From Ilyonectria destructans (taxonomy: Eukaryota; Ascomycota; Sordariomycetes; Hypocreales; Nectriaceae), in assembly GCA_020740775.1 (NCBI GenBank), contig JAHEWK010000004.1, positions 248,001-312,000 on the forward strand: a stretch of 64,000 bases of DNA, written 5' to 3'. Below, piece after piece: positions 1-11,155 of the stretch; the first letter of the stretch is position 1; each line of letters begins with the position of its first letter. Made by a program: the position numbers and the translations under genes. The notes under the pieces are model-generated. The model was given only the letters and a program-made list of their open reading frames with translations, made no database searches and was not told where the DNA came from.

Positions 1-840
1 TTTGCGCGTGCCATCCCTCCTTTGACTAATTGATCCGTTATAGTCGGGGTGCTAATCTTAGAAGTAGGCATATCTCAGATGTAAGAGACGAAAGATTCGA
101 GGTGACGGAGAAATGCCCGCTTGTAGACCTTGCATAAAGCAGAAGATGTACCTAGTGTGCCTATGTAGAACGAAGCCTAGTCTTACACTAGTGTAGGAGT
201 AGTATAGCAGATAGTGCGGGGAGAGATCCATGGGTCTATAGGTAGTTATCACCAGCAGTTTGCTCCATAATATCCCCACCTCTACTTTCAGCTTGAGAAT
301 GAACTGCGAATTTTGTTTCCATATCTGGTTGGGCCTTCTTTAGCGTCGTTTCGAGGAGGATTGCCAATGCAATACAGGTGGAGTCTCAAATTAGGGCTTA
401 TCCACTTACCATATATCAGTATTTCGACATGTGTTTCCTAATAGAGTAATTCAAGTTCTTTCTCATTTAGCACTTTGGGCTGATTAGCGGCAAATACAGG
501 TCTAAGTCCCTTTTTCTCGAGCTTTATCAAACTGTTTATAGCAGCCGGGAAATTAATGCTAAGCACTAACGCGAGTGGTGGAAAGAACCGCCGTTATACG
601 AGGCGGTGGTCTATTCTCATCCGTACTGCACTCCACTCTCCAAGTCAACGCGTTGATATGGTGGAGGCCATGTATATATGTCATACAGCTTCTCTGCTGC
701 TATTTTGTCTCTCGTCAAGCCGACTTCATTCCAGTTCCTGGGCTAGAACCTGCCTCTTGTCTAGCGTCTTTTGTTTGTTCGTTGACATTCGTTTTTGTTT
801 AGCTCTTTTATTTTCTCATTACCTTCATCCATTACTGAAC
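1..840. other. intergenic, no gene seen
   Basis: No convincing coding region or RNA gene was found. The last 200 bases or so are pyrimidine-rich (for example TTTTATTTTCTCATTACC near 805) and probably form the promoter and 5' leader of the secreted protein gene that follows. Confidence 0.5.
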
Positions 841-1583
841 ATGCTGCTCTCCAAGGGGTTGGCGGCAGCAGCGCTGCTTCTGTCTGGAGTCCAAGCCGGT
901 GTCCCAAATATACTTCCTCGATTCGCGAACCGAGACGTCGACGCAAACAAGGACACAACTCCTGAGCCAACAACTGCCACGACTCGTTTTACCCTTCCTT
1001 TCGAGAGCACTACTGCCGCTAGAGCTGCTACTACTACTGCCAATTCTGATCCCGCCTCTGGCGTAGTCATTGTTCCCATGATGTACACCTTCGAGATCAA
1101 CAGTGGTCAGCTCCAGAAGTGTGCTGCAGCGGGACCCTCCGTTGGCTGCGCTTTCGAGTTCGCAAATCCCCATCACTATAAACCAGGATCCTGCTAATAC
1201 TGCTTCAAGGTCATGCTTTGTGCCTCGACTTACCGACCAAAATGGAAACGTCATCGCTGGTGCGGCTACGAAAGAAGATAAAGATTGGGTGTGCGCAGAC
1301 TTCCTGGGTCGCCCTGGGCATGCTATTTACGGCCTGAAGTACACCGAGGTCTCCTGCAAGAGACCGTTTCCTATCGGCGGAGGCGTGAACTTCTGCACTG
1401 ACGGTGATGGTGGAATGACCGCTCATTTCCCTAGCTTCATACTCGATGGAAAGTAAGATGATCTGCTTACTGGTCCCGTTCCTATACTTGAATATGTATA
1501 CTGACCAGTTAATGTCCAGGCCAGGCTGGTGTGTCCTCCAAGGAGGCACAGTGGGTTACTCATCTTGCACGCTCAACTTTTAA
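841..1583 (+). pseudogene. small secreted protein gene with a one-base frameshift
   Basis: Begins with a clear signal peptide (MLLSKGLAAAALLLSGVQA, cleavage after residue 19), then a Thr/Ala-rich linker (residues about 40-75) and a cysteine-containing domain. The frame from 841 stops at 1197, but the adjacent frame continues the same domain seamlessly. The switch falls in the CCCC run at 1168-1171, where one extra C would move FANP into ITINQDPAN. The second part holds several Cys (SRSCFVP, DWVCADF, EVSCKRP, NFCTDG), then an intron 1453-1519 (GTAAGATG to GTCCAG, CTGAC branch site), and a last exon 1520-1583 ending GYSSCTLNF. I chose the ATG at 841 because of the signal peptide; an in-frame ATG lies upstream at 556. 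Family not recognised. The lesion may be real or a sequencing error. Confidence 0.7.
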
Positions 1584-3245
1584 AGCATCAAGGAAAGATA
1601 TATTGAGCCTAATAAGACTTGGTATACCGTGAAGGTATATCTCAAACCGACTATGGAGATTTTTCGAAGTAGCTTTGGAGAATCCTGTTGCGTGGTTCAT
1701 AGTTGGGGGTTGAAATTCAATTGGGTCTTCTCTATCCCACTAGTTTAGTTCGTACAACTCGCCGAGTTGCTCTATTTTTGATATAAATTACAGTTTCGCA
1801 TAATACAATTCACCGGTGAAATTCCACAGAGCTCACACGACGTATTCTTCGTTGTCCACAAGTTAGTCCTAGTGGTGGCTATTCAAGTACACTAGGTTCT
1901 AGGTCACGGAGCGGTCGAGGGAACGAGGAGGCAGACCGTCTTACAAAAGAAGATGCCGCCCTCCTTGCTAACAATTCAGGGGAAAAAAACCTCCGGCAGG
2001 CGTCCGCTGCTTTGCACAAGAAATTTTGAGTGGTAGACTAGGTACCCTCCGAGTCACATATGGCAAGGTATTTAGGACTTCTTGACTCTACCCATGAGGG
2101 CGATTTGAGCTCTACCGGCTACTCTCGGGGCAGGCTGTTCATCGCCAAAACGAACCAGACCTCCTAGCTATACCGTAAGAAGTAGACTCAGGGCGGACAA
2201 CAGCGCGATCGGTGGGAACAAATGGAACCAGTATGGTAAGGGAGACGGCAGCAAATCACCACCCCTGTCCCCTGGAATTAAGGCCAGTTTCAGTCTACCA
2301 AAGGTTCATTAGTATGCCTACCCAGGTCCCAGTCAAGGATAAGAAGAAGATCAGCGCAGAATTGGAAGTGTATTAGCTGTAGCTGAAAATTGAGAACCGT
2401 CATACAGGGTTTTGAACCATCCCAGAAACACCAGCTCAAACAAGGGGCAAGACCCTTGACGTGGAAACAATACTCCACGTATGATCTCTCTGCTGTTGAG
2501 AAGACCTAGCCGCGCGTGCATGGGCGGCACTTACCCGAAGTGTATGAGTGTGGTCATTTGCAGGGACTGAAATCCCATCCCATTCCCTGCTAGTTGCAGC
2601 GCCCTAGTTTAGGTCTCATGCAGGTTAGCAGGAAAAGATCCATTCGCCGATCAAGCACTAACACGTGTGGCCTTTAGCAACGAACAAGCCCGTCTAATGG
2701 CACAGGCTAATCAAATATCAATAATGAGTACACGGGTCCCCCCTTGTTGAAGGGACGCGCTTCTCCCACACCGCCAGATAGCGACGCCACTCGTTGGTGG
2801 CAAGTCTCAGCTTAATCGCCGGCCGAATCCCAGGAACAGATTTCTTGTCAAACACAGGGAGGACAACATTGCAGAAACTATAGCGACACAACGAATACTA
2901 GAGCGATGGAAAGGTTTTGGATGATACAGAGATGAGCTATGAATAGAAGACTGAAGATTGTTGGGATGACCAACGAAGCGAAAAAATGCAGGCATCAGAA
3001 GAGTTTGTCGAGCTCCTTTTTGGGCCAAGCCTAAACCGGTTTGTTGTCATAATCTCTGTTTACGGTGTGTCTAAAATCCCTGTTAATACCCAATTATTGA
3101 AACAGCTTTCACACGTAAGCGAGAACGAAACCTAAGTGGTTGGCGGAGCATATAAACAGAGAGAAGTCCTGATTCAGGGTTTGAAGCCGTTTTTCATTTC
3201 TTTCTAACCTTGTTGATACAGTAAGCCTCAGCTCAAATCATTGCC
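1584..3245. other. intergenic with transposon scrap
   Basis: Apart from the LINE scrap near 1.9-2.2 kb, nothing coding is supported. The stretch 3100-3245 just before the HHE gene contains a TATAAA-like element (CATATAAACAG, 3149-3159) and a T/C-rich leader, consistent with a promoter. Confidence 0.4.
1905..2240 (+). pseudogene. LINE RNase H / C-terminal relic
   Basis: A short stretch reads VEGNEEADRLTKEDAALLA, matching the end of the RNase H domain of Tad/I-type non-LTR retrotransposons (family pattern GHxGxxGNExADxLAKxAA). Downstream the frame is broken by several stops. No RT domain lies upstream, so this is a scrap of an old ORF2 on the plus strand. The limits are approximate. Confidence 0.5.
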
Positions 3246-4137
3246 ATGTCGAAGCCTTGGGTCGACGGTCCGTTTACACTTATTAGCAGCTCCAGATCTG
3301 GAGACTCGGTTTGTCATGGAGTTATCTAAGACTTGTCGCTTTGCTAATATGTGCAGCTCCAAAAACCCGCAACTGGAGCCAGGAAGCTGGCTGCAGAAAT
3401 GACACTCGTTCATAATGCCCTCATTCGCGGCATTAACGCTGTGTATCTTCAATGTAACAACGTTGCAAGTCAGGGCACTATTCAAGACAAGCAAGACTTT
3501 GCCAATTTTGCCTATGCATGGGGTGAAATGGTCCATGAGCATCACGACTTGGAAGAGACAAACATCTTCCCCGCAATTAACGAGCTGACAGAAGCACCCG
3601 AGTTGATGAACGCCAATGTTGATGAGCACAAACAGTTCGATGAGGGCTTGAAAACCTACTTCGACTTTCTCGACAAAGTTAAGAGAGAAGAAGAGACGTT
3701 GGATGGCATGAAACTTCGAAGCATTATTGATGGGTTCATGCCGGCGCTGAGGACTCACTTGGAGAATGAAATCGACACACTTCTTGCCCTAGAGAAGTAC
3801 GAGAACAAGATTGATTGGGGAGATTGGTTCCAAAAGAAAATCGGCGAAGTGACAAATAAGGCTATGAAGGACGCACGGTATCGAGTAAGCATACTTTTCC
3901 CAGCACTGCAACATTCCAAACACGGACTAATACACTGGATCTTAGAAGGAAATTTTTCCACTGGCGATTATTTTCCATGACAAGACATTTGAGGGAGGCG
4001 TTTGGGAAAACTTCCCACCAGTCCCTCGGCTCTTCTTACTGGTACTACAGTGGCTGTGTATGAATACACACAAAGGTTGGTGGAGGTTTGCGGGCTGCGA
4101 TTTCCAGTCCAACCCGCAACAGCTGCCTTTTGCCTAG
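3246..4137 (+). CDS. HHE (hemerythrin-like) cation-binding domain protein
   Basis: Three exons read by eye: 3246-3308, 3357-3884 and 3946-4137, giving 260 residues. Intron 1 (48 bases) uses GTTTGT and GCTAAT...GCAG; intron 2 uses GTAAGC and GACTAATAC...TTAG. The protein begins MSKPWVDGPFTLI. Residues about 30-160 show an HHE domain: MTLVHNALIRGIN, then VHEHHDLEETNIFP, NVDEHKQFDEGL and LRTHLENEIDTL, which give His/Glu residues spaced as in a di-iron four-helix bundle. Fungal members are usually cytosolic proteins of unclear role; oxygen or nitric oxide sensing is known for hemerythrins in general, not shown here. The C-terminus (FHDKTFEGGVWENFPPVPR) is also typical of the fungal family. Confidence 0.85.
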
Positions 4138-5223
4138 TATAATATCGGCAAAATATTCACGCTTGATCTAGTAATGCTAGTAGAGTACCTATATCTATGT
4201 TTATTTGGTTCCTGGATAATGCACTGAAATACGCACTGATTCCCTAGAAATTGTGACGGTTAGGTCTCCAAATTTTGCAAACCTGGCCGTGCTGGGTTTG
4301 TATTAGTAGAGTATTAAAATTACGGCAATACTGCCACGAGGGGAAGCGACCAGGCACACCAGTACTGCCCCTGAAGCTATGGGGGTATGGCGGATGCCCG
4401 GCGAAAGAGGTCTTGCCATACATTACCCCAGGTAACAGACAAAGATGAAGGGATGTGGCGGCTTTAGCTTGAGACAAAACTTTTGAATGCTCCGTATACT
4501 CGACTTAATTACTCCGTTAGGTATCAATAATCGGTCAAATACGAGGCACTTACAGGGAGTGACAGTTTGTGGATCCGTGCATGCCCGTTAGAATCCTTGC
4601 TACGCCCACTTCGTTGTGGGTATGCCCCTAATTACCGGAAGGTCCAGGGCACGCGTTTAGGCTAAACTAAAGGAAGATCTTCCCCCGCTTCTTTCCCTCC
4701 TTGTTCGTCTTTCAAAGCGTTGATCTCGTAGCAGAAGGGCTGCTGGTGTAAGTTACATTGCAGACTGCAGAGCTATGGGGAACCTTCTTGCGCTTTCATC
4801 GAGTAAGCATAAATTAATTCTTTCAACGGTACGGAGTTAACTTTCGCTACTCTTGTGCTACTTATGGTTCGGAGACAGACGGTTGTATCGAATTGCGGCC
4901 ACTATTGGCTTCTGGCGTGAGACAATTGGACCAACCTCGCAATTGCTTCGGCAATGCAGGTGATTAGCAAGCAAAGGAAATGGTAAGATACACAGGTCAG
5001 ACAAAAAACCAAGTCAAGGCGGATCGCCTAGATTTTCAGAGTTGTGACGGACGGTCAATTACAATCCCCAGAATCCACGCCTGGCACAGCCATAAAGGAC
5101 ATTTCAGCTGCGGCTCCTATTCTCACATTGCAGCGAGCCCATCGTGCCATCGACATGGAATAAGAATAGGGAAGCCGTCACTATTATGATGCCTTTTTTA
5201 TTTTATTCTCTCTTTCTATCTAT
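4138..5223. other. intergenic, nothing recognised
   Basis: Lies between the ends of two convergent genes (the HHE gene on plus and the dehydrogenase-like gene on minus). I saw no protein motif, RNA gene or repeat worth naming. Confidence 0.4.
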
Positions 5224-5976
5224 CTAGAGAATCTCAACCTCAAACGGTTGTTTGTCAATCGGCAGCGAGAACCACTCCCAAGTCTTCTTCGCGATGTTGT
5301 CCGGGTTGCGGTTCTGTTCCTCGGGCGAAACAAAACCGCCAACGATGATTACGCCGATGTGCACTCCATGCGGACCGAACTTCTTGTAGAGCGACTTGAC
5401 CAGGTTCCACTGGGCTCCTTTGGTGAGCGAGAGTGCGAACAGATCAGGCTCGGGCTCCTTTGGCAGCAGGGAACTGGTGACAATAAATCCCGGCCGCGAT
5501 GTAGGGTCCGATTTAGCCAGCTCTACGAGCCTGGGGATCTCTCGACCAGCAAGCTGATACAGCGACGTAACGGTAATCTGGTTATTATCAGCTCAGTCTG
5601 GGGTCTATGTTCAATAGTCCACGGCACCCCATACCTTGAAGTCATACTCAATCTCCTTTACTGGGTGCTCGAAAAATTTGGATAAGAGGACGCGAGCCGC
5701 GTTGTAGAAGATAACCTCTGGTTGGCCAAGATCGGCGTCGATCTTGTCCATGGCGCTAACCAGGGCATCACCATCCGAGACGTCCACCACATATGTCTTG
5801 ATCGTAACGGGATGTTTGACCGCCGCTTCCACCGCAGCTTTCTCGAGTTGCAGCTGCTCGTCCCGTCTAGCCAAAAGAGCAATTTTGTTGTACCGGTTCG
5901 AAGCAAACAAACTGGTGACGCTTCGTCCAATGCCAGGGCCGGCGCCGATGATGACGATGGTTCTATTCGCAGTCAT
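5224..5976 (-). CDS. short-chain dehydrogenase/reductase-like protein
   Basis: Two exons on the minus strand: 5976-5635 and 5577-5224, with a 57-base intron (GTATGGGG to AACCAG), giving 231 residues. The N-terminus carries the Rossmann nucleotide-binding motif IIGAGPGIGRS (residues 9-19), followed by LLARRDE and VVDVSD, which are SDR features. The C-terminal half has a TSSLL stretch where the catalytic Ser sits, but the YxxxK motif reads LSLTK: the Lys is present and the Tyr is replaced by Leu. A fungal SDR-like family with PDLFALS at this place is known to me, so this is probably a family trait and not decay. It may bind NAD(P) without normal reductase chemistry. Substrate unknown. Confidence 0.8.
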
Positions 5977-6929
5977 GGTGATACTTGGTGTGATAATTTT
6001 CGGATAGAGACCGAGCGGGATGTAGAAGCAGGACGGACCCTAACAACACGACGGGGTATTTATCTGCAGCAAAATCCCAGCATACTTTGTCATCATAGCG
6101 ATTCGGGTAGGACGGACGCTTGCGCCAGCATTACAAGGGGGGATTAATAATACTGTAGCTAGGTATTGATCCGATCAAAGGAAAGGCTAGGGCTAGGCCT
6201 GGGCCAATGCGAGATAGGTGGCGATAGAACTTGCCAGTGGCGATGGACGCCTGTAATGTAAAATGGAAAAGGTTCACTGCCGCAATAGCCGTTGAAACCC
6301 GATACCCCGACATATGTGACAACACTCGAAGATGGCGAGCGCCCATAGCTACCCAGAGCTCGGCGGTGTATCACAGAATATCACTCAAGTGACTCATTGC
6401 CACAGAGGTGTTCAATTCCCTGCGAACTACCAGTTGAAATTTATTCCGCTCAGCTCCACCAGAGGGCGATGACCCAGCGTGGCGTTGGGGAGGAAAAATA
6501 CCACATCACGTCACTACATTTCCCCGCCCGCATTAACAAATCAACTCGTCTATCGCAGAATGCTGATTAATGTCTCGCCGGAGGAGTGGAGTTGTTTCAA
6601 ATACATTAGGCGTACTAGGATGAAGTAGGATATAATATTTTAGTGCACCCATAGTAAATTCAGCACTTGTTTACGTGATAAACTGAGCTTCCTAAGCTGA
6701 CGCGCCACAGCCTCATCCGGGGCACGAAACATTGTCGTAGGCTACGTTCTTCATGATAAAATATATGCGATATGATGTGCGGTCGCTTTCGATCGCCTCC
6801 TACTCCTTGAGAGTTACAGGTGACGACGCCATAGTGGGTAGGCAACGATGATGGAGCATATCGGGAGGGTGGTCTACGCGAAGGGAGATGTGAAGGAGGG
6901 AAGCTTGTTGAACGCGTGGTTCCTAGCCA
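5977..6929. other. intergenic, nothing recognised
   Basis: Upstream of the divergently placed dehydrogenase-like gene. No coding signal was found before the nitronate monooxygenase remnant that follows. Confidence 0.35.
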
Positions 6930-7570
6930 CCGAAAGTCCTGTTATCATCAGTACGCCAATATTCCGTGCCTCCAACGGCACCTTGGCCGCTCAAGTCTCC
7001 AATGCTGGAGGTCTAGGTGAGTGCGCCGGGTGGTAATATTGTGAGACCCGACGGGTTAATGTTTCCAAAGGGATTGTCCCTGGGGGCTAGATGTTGAGTT
7101 TCCCGACCGAAAGGTTGTGCTTCTGGCGGCAGGTAGCATTTCTGACGGACGCAGAGTTGCGGCGACACTCACATTAGGTGAGTTGAGATGGTCAGAGCGA
7201 AGAGTCCTGGACGACTGCAGGCGCTGGCAGGGTCGTGATGGGTACTCGGGTATGTCCCCAACCACGGCCTGGGAACTTTGCGACTGACAGACGCAGTTCA
7301 TTCTCGTTGCGGAATGCACCGCTCCGGACTTCCAGAAGAAGGCTATCACAGAGGCTGTAGATGGGGGTGTCGCCACTTCCAAGTAGGTACCGCGAGACTT
7401 TGGCATACACAGAGCTAACGGATGGAGGATCGACCTTCTATGACACCTCCAAAGCTTGAAGGTTTGGCCAAAGGCTTTTGACAGCAGAACTATCATTGAC
7501 AAATTATACAAGGATTATGTTTTCGAGGTGGCAATTGAAGACAATATTAAGAGACTTTCCAAAGCTCAAG
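6930..7570 (+). pseudogene. nitronate monooxygenase relic
   Basis: Three islands match the nitronate monooxygenase (2-nitropropane dioxygenase) family in the right order but in broken frames: ASNGTLAAQVSNAGGLG (about 6970-7020; family pattern xGxLAAAVSxAGGLG), VVLLAAGSISDGRRVAATL (about 7110-7170; family AAGGIADGRxxAAAL, the FMN phosphate loop region), and VAECTAPDFQKKAI (about 7305-7350). The middle of the TIM barrel is missing and stop codons intervene. A functional enzyme would be about 350 residues, so this is a decayed, internally deleted copy. Confidence 0.65.
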
Positions 7571-7779
7571 CCTCGGGCGATAGAAAGGTGAGATTTCTGC
7601 AAGGCCCCATGACCTAGAAGGAAAAGAGAACTTGTGGCCGGTTTCGCATATTAGACTAGCTACGCTGTCCTTACTTGAACCCCATACACCTCAGCTCCCG
7701 TTATAAGAGCTCCTACTTCATGGTTTGCACGACAGTTCAAAGGTTTTGGAGACTCTCGAGGCTTAAACCTAAGGCTTTG

Positions 7780-8400
7780 GGCCGTTGTACTCGCGGACCT
7801 TCTAGATAAGGTAGAGGAAGTCGCCACCACGACCCTTGTTAATGTCGTCGGTCTTGCCAGCCCACCCAGCCGGGGGGTTGTTTTGCTCCTCGCTAGGTCG
7901 CCTTAGGTAGACAGAGCTAACGAAACTATTTTACCAAGTTAGTCCTCGAGTACATTGAATATGACGGCACAACCTGACTAATTTGCTCTCATATAATGGG
8001 ACCACTAGAGATAGCGGTAGAGACCGACATTGCCCTTAGAAAGGTCGTCATCGTGGTCGGGAAGAGGGTCATCAAAGTAGTCTCTCCAGATGCGGCCGAC
8101 CATCTCCTCTACCTTTGAGGCGTGGCGAAGGCGGAGCCAGACATACCTGAGCTTTAGTCAAAACTAGATACCAGGATCTCGTACACGTTTACTTACTTTC
8201 CATCGAACCCCTTATTGATGTCTGCAGATTCGCCAGAGAGTTCACTCAGGTATGCTGGGGCTTGTTGTCGTCATCTGTGTAGATGACCTGTTACCGTTAG
8301 ATCACTTTTCCTCGCGAGATGGCCGTGAGGCTTACCTCAATTGCGGAGACAAAGTCAGTGGGGTTGCTGCCTGGGCCAGACATGGTGAAGTGAAGACTGA
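7780..8400 (-). pseudogene. decayed beta-prism-like (DxNKGxGG) protein relic
   Basis: On the minus strand, starting from an ATG near 8380 (MSGPGSNPTDFVSAIE), pieces read ADINKGFDGK and DDINKGRGGDFLYL. These resemble the DxNKGxGGxxxYL strand motif of MABP/beta-prism-type folds and of some fungal proteins annotated with lectin- or crystal-protein-like domains. The pieces are separated by candidate introns, at least one base-level frameshift and an in-frame stop, so the gene is not functional as read. The family assignment is tentative and I do not infer an activity. Confidence 0.35.
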
Positions 8401-8876
8401 GTCAAAAGTTGGTTGTAGTCGGTGTATAAGTGAACTCGAAAGTGGTTGTTGAGGATTTAAGTGCTCTGATGATTTTCAAAAGCAGAATTCGAGGGTGTCG
8501 ATGGCTCGACTTTATACCTTTCGTCTGATTCAAGTCCTCCGTTGCAAATTTGCATTCATATGCGATCTCTGCTCTGTTGCAGCAAACATGCACGAAGCCT
8601 TGACCCAGGCAGCATATTGTTGTCTCGTGGCGTTCCCCGATACCGGTATAGTTCCACTCGGCTGTACCCAGTGAATTTTGGAATCGGGATATCCTAGGAT
8701 CCCAGTAATGCTTAAAAGGTTTGGCCGCTTGTTTGTTTCGTTGACCATTTACTGGTTATAATGAATATGATGCTCTTCATTGGTTAGTAGAATGCGTCGG
8801 GGGCCACTTCATATAGCGACGCCGCAATGCAGCAGGAAGATTATTTCACGCCCAAATGTCTAAGTTGATCTTCTGT

Positions 8877-9194
8877 TTATGTCAGGTAACATCTACAGTT
8901 GCACGTATGTGCCAGCAAATGAAACATCGGCGGAATCTCTCGGGCAGCTAAGCGGGGAAGACACTCGGCGATGTCAGCGGCCATCGTACGTACATCGTGT
9001 AGGGAGATGCAGGGCTGCAAACATTGGAGGTCTTCCATTGGCTGCCCGGTGATAAAGAGGCGCAGATTTGGTATAACGAGTAGATTGATGACCCTTGACC
9101 ACTTCAAACTGAAGGGAAGCCCCGTGGGCTGAAAGACGGCCCTCAGGTCGGTGTGTTGCACAACTGAGCGAAAGTTGCATGTGTACTTTGGCAA
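8877..9194 (-). pseudogene. possible NACHT/STAND NTPase fragment
   Basis: The minus-strand frame contains PNLRLFITGQPMEDL followed by ISLHDVRTMAADIAE, which resembles the sensor region of fungal NACHT proteins (family pattern LRLxITSRPexDI then ISLHDexgqxxDIxxYV). No P-loop is visible nearby. A further open stretch at 9292-9726 on the same strand may belong to it but I recognise nothing in it. This is a weak, fragment-level call. Confidence 0.3.
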
Positions 9195-11155
9195 AACAAG
9201 GGAACATCAAGGCAGTAGCTCCGGCAGGCTATGAATATACACAGCATCAACGTCATGTTTCCCATGTGACTGTCCTTTTCGATGTACAAAATCATCCCTT
9301 GCGACATTGGGAGCCAGAGCAGATGCTTGCACAGCTGGCCGACTCCATCCTTCTGGCAAGGGCTTGTTCCGTAGGTGGCTTCTTCATGGCGCGAATATGG
9401 GCACGCATATCGCTGAACGATGGATGCTTGGCTGAAACATGGTCTGTCTCTGGGTTCAGCCGGCGATGCTCGACAAGCCCCTTCCTCCAAGCCTCACAGA
9501 AGAACCCATGCCAGACTATGTCATGAAAGCGCTCTTGCAAGCGGGAGCTGACTCGAGTTGCGACGACGAACAAGAGATGGTCCTGCGGATGCGCTGCGGA
9601 CGCATGAAATAGGATCCTACAAGTGCACGAAAGTGCAAACTTCTCCTCGACGGTCGGGTACGAGGCCGTGGAAGCTGCTGCTGGGCCGAGGGGCCAACAT
9701 AAGCGTAATTGTTGAAGAGATGTCAATGACCCCGGCTAAACAAGGTATTGTGTGCGGTAGGGTGGAAGCTATCTGAATTCTCAGAGCTTCCATTTCCTTA
9801 GGGGAATCGGGGGGCCCGATCCTTGACCTCGCATCGTGGGTGGCGAGAATTGAAGTTATTCGCGCATTTCCCCACGAAAATCGAAGGTCATCGATGAGAC
9901 CGGCAGGTCATCGATGAGACCGGCAGGCCATCTATGAGACCGGCAAAAAATTGACGCCATTGCAATCTACCGCAATGACATCGCTTGCATGTGGGTTGCA
10001 TATCCACGCGCTACTACGAGGCGATGCTACGAGGCGATGGAACCATCGATCTTCGAGATACGAGCTATTGAAAGCCCCAAATCGCTACACACTTTAAACC
10101 ACTAGAATCTAGAAATCACCCAGTCATTCTAGTACCACTTAGTAACTCTAAACCCTTCCCCAAAGTGACCTAAGGAGGAGCCACTGTTTACGTGTACCTT
10201 CTGCACATTAGACCAGACTACCGTACGCTCCTTAGCTAGGAACACACTTAGGTATTTTAGCTACAGTGCCCCTAGAATATTACCAGAAGTAATCTGTGCC
10301 AAGTCCACGGTTGATAACTGTTGCAAGATCTATGGCGACCTATTGCTCGACCAGGCGTCCTGATCCTAGTAGTTCGTGCGCCTCATGTTATCCTGCTGAC
10401 GCGATCCTGACCTCGTGGGAGACACGCGATCCTCCACGTGCGGAATATCATGCAAAACAGGGGGACTAACAATGTGGCTGGATCTAGACCTTCTAGTTGC
10501 AACACGCAATCTACTACCATGACTGTGGCGTAATGGGTTGGAGGCGACTTGACACCCTAGCCGAAGGCCAGTAGATGCGGGGTTACTGAGGTGTCGCCAG
10601 TGAGGCATCCAAAACTCTTCGATTAACGCTGAAAGAGGAGTTGCAATCCGAAACGGGCGCTCCTAGGGGAAGTCGTTTAATTGAAGTATCAAGCCCAAAG
10701 CTTCAGGGCCTGAATCTTATGCAATTGATGCTTTCTTAGTCGTCGGAACGGAAAGGGACCGCAACGGTTGCACGCGCCACGAGTCATGTCCGGGGGCATT
10801 CCCCGGACTCGCTCCAATATCCTGCAACGCCACTGAGGGGATAGCGCAAGATAGCGGAACTTTGAATTTTCAGCTTCTCTTTAGTGGCCAATTGAACCCA
10901 GGGACCTGAATCGCACCCTTGCTCCCCATCTAACAGTGGTTCGGCTCAGAGCCGTGACAGCCCGGGACAGCCCAAGAGAACCCCTTGATTTACATGGGGA
11001 ACCCAGTTGCATGCGTATGCCTCTTCCATAAAGCTCATAACTCTGCCGATCCTCACCTAAGTGTACCCTTTGCCTCCTCTAGATCGTCTTACCTGCATGC
11101 TCGCTCGAACTGAGACCCGGCGCTACTCTCGGATATTCTCAAAACTCGGCCGAAA
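9195..11155. other. intergenic, repeats only
   Basis: Holds the 20-bp tandem repeats and a perfect 8-bp-stem hairpin at about 10789-10809 (GTCCGGGG, loop GCATT, CCCCGGAC). Several open frames here overlap on both strands with no recognisable motif. The final 100 bases form the likely leader of the membrane protein gene. Confidence 0.4.
9885..9944. repeat. three tandem 20-bp repeats
   Basis: The unit AGGTCATCGATGAGACCGGC occurs three times head to tail; the third copy has two substitutions. About 70 bases downstream a second small duplication (CTACGAGGCGATG twice, near 10015-10041) is seen. Non-coding as far as I can tell. Confidence 0.85.

Noticed and set aside
10789..10809. perfect GC hairpin as a terminator
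   Set aside because: Rho-independent terminators do not apply in a fungal nucleus and no gene ends here; reported only as a hairpin.
10900..10985. possible tRNA or small RNA (GAACCCAGGG)
   Set aside because: No complete cloverleaf could be drawn; only short complementary pieces.
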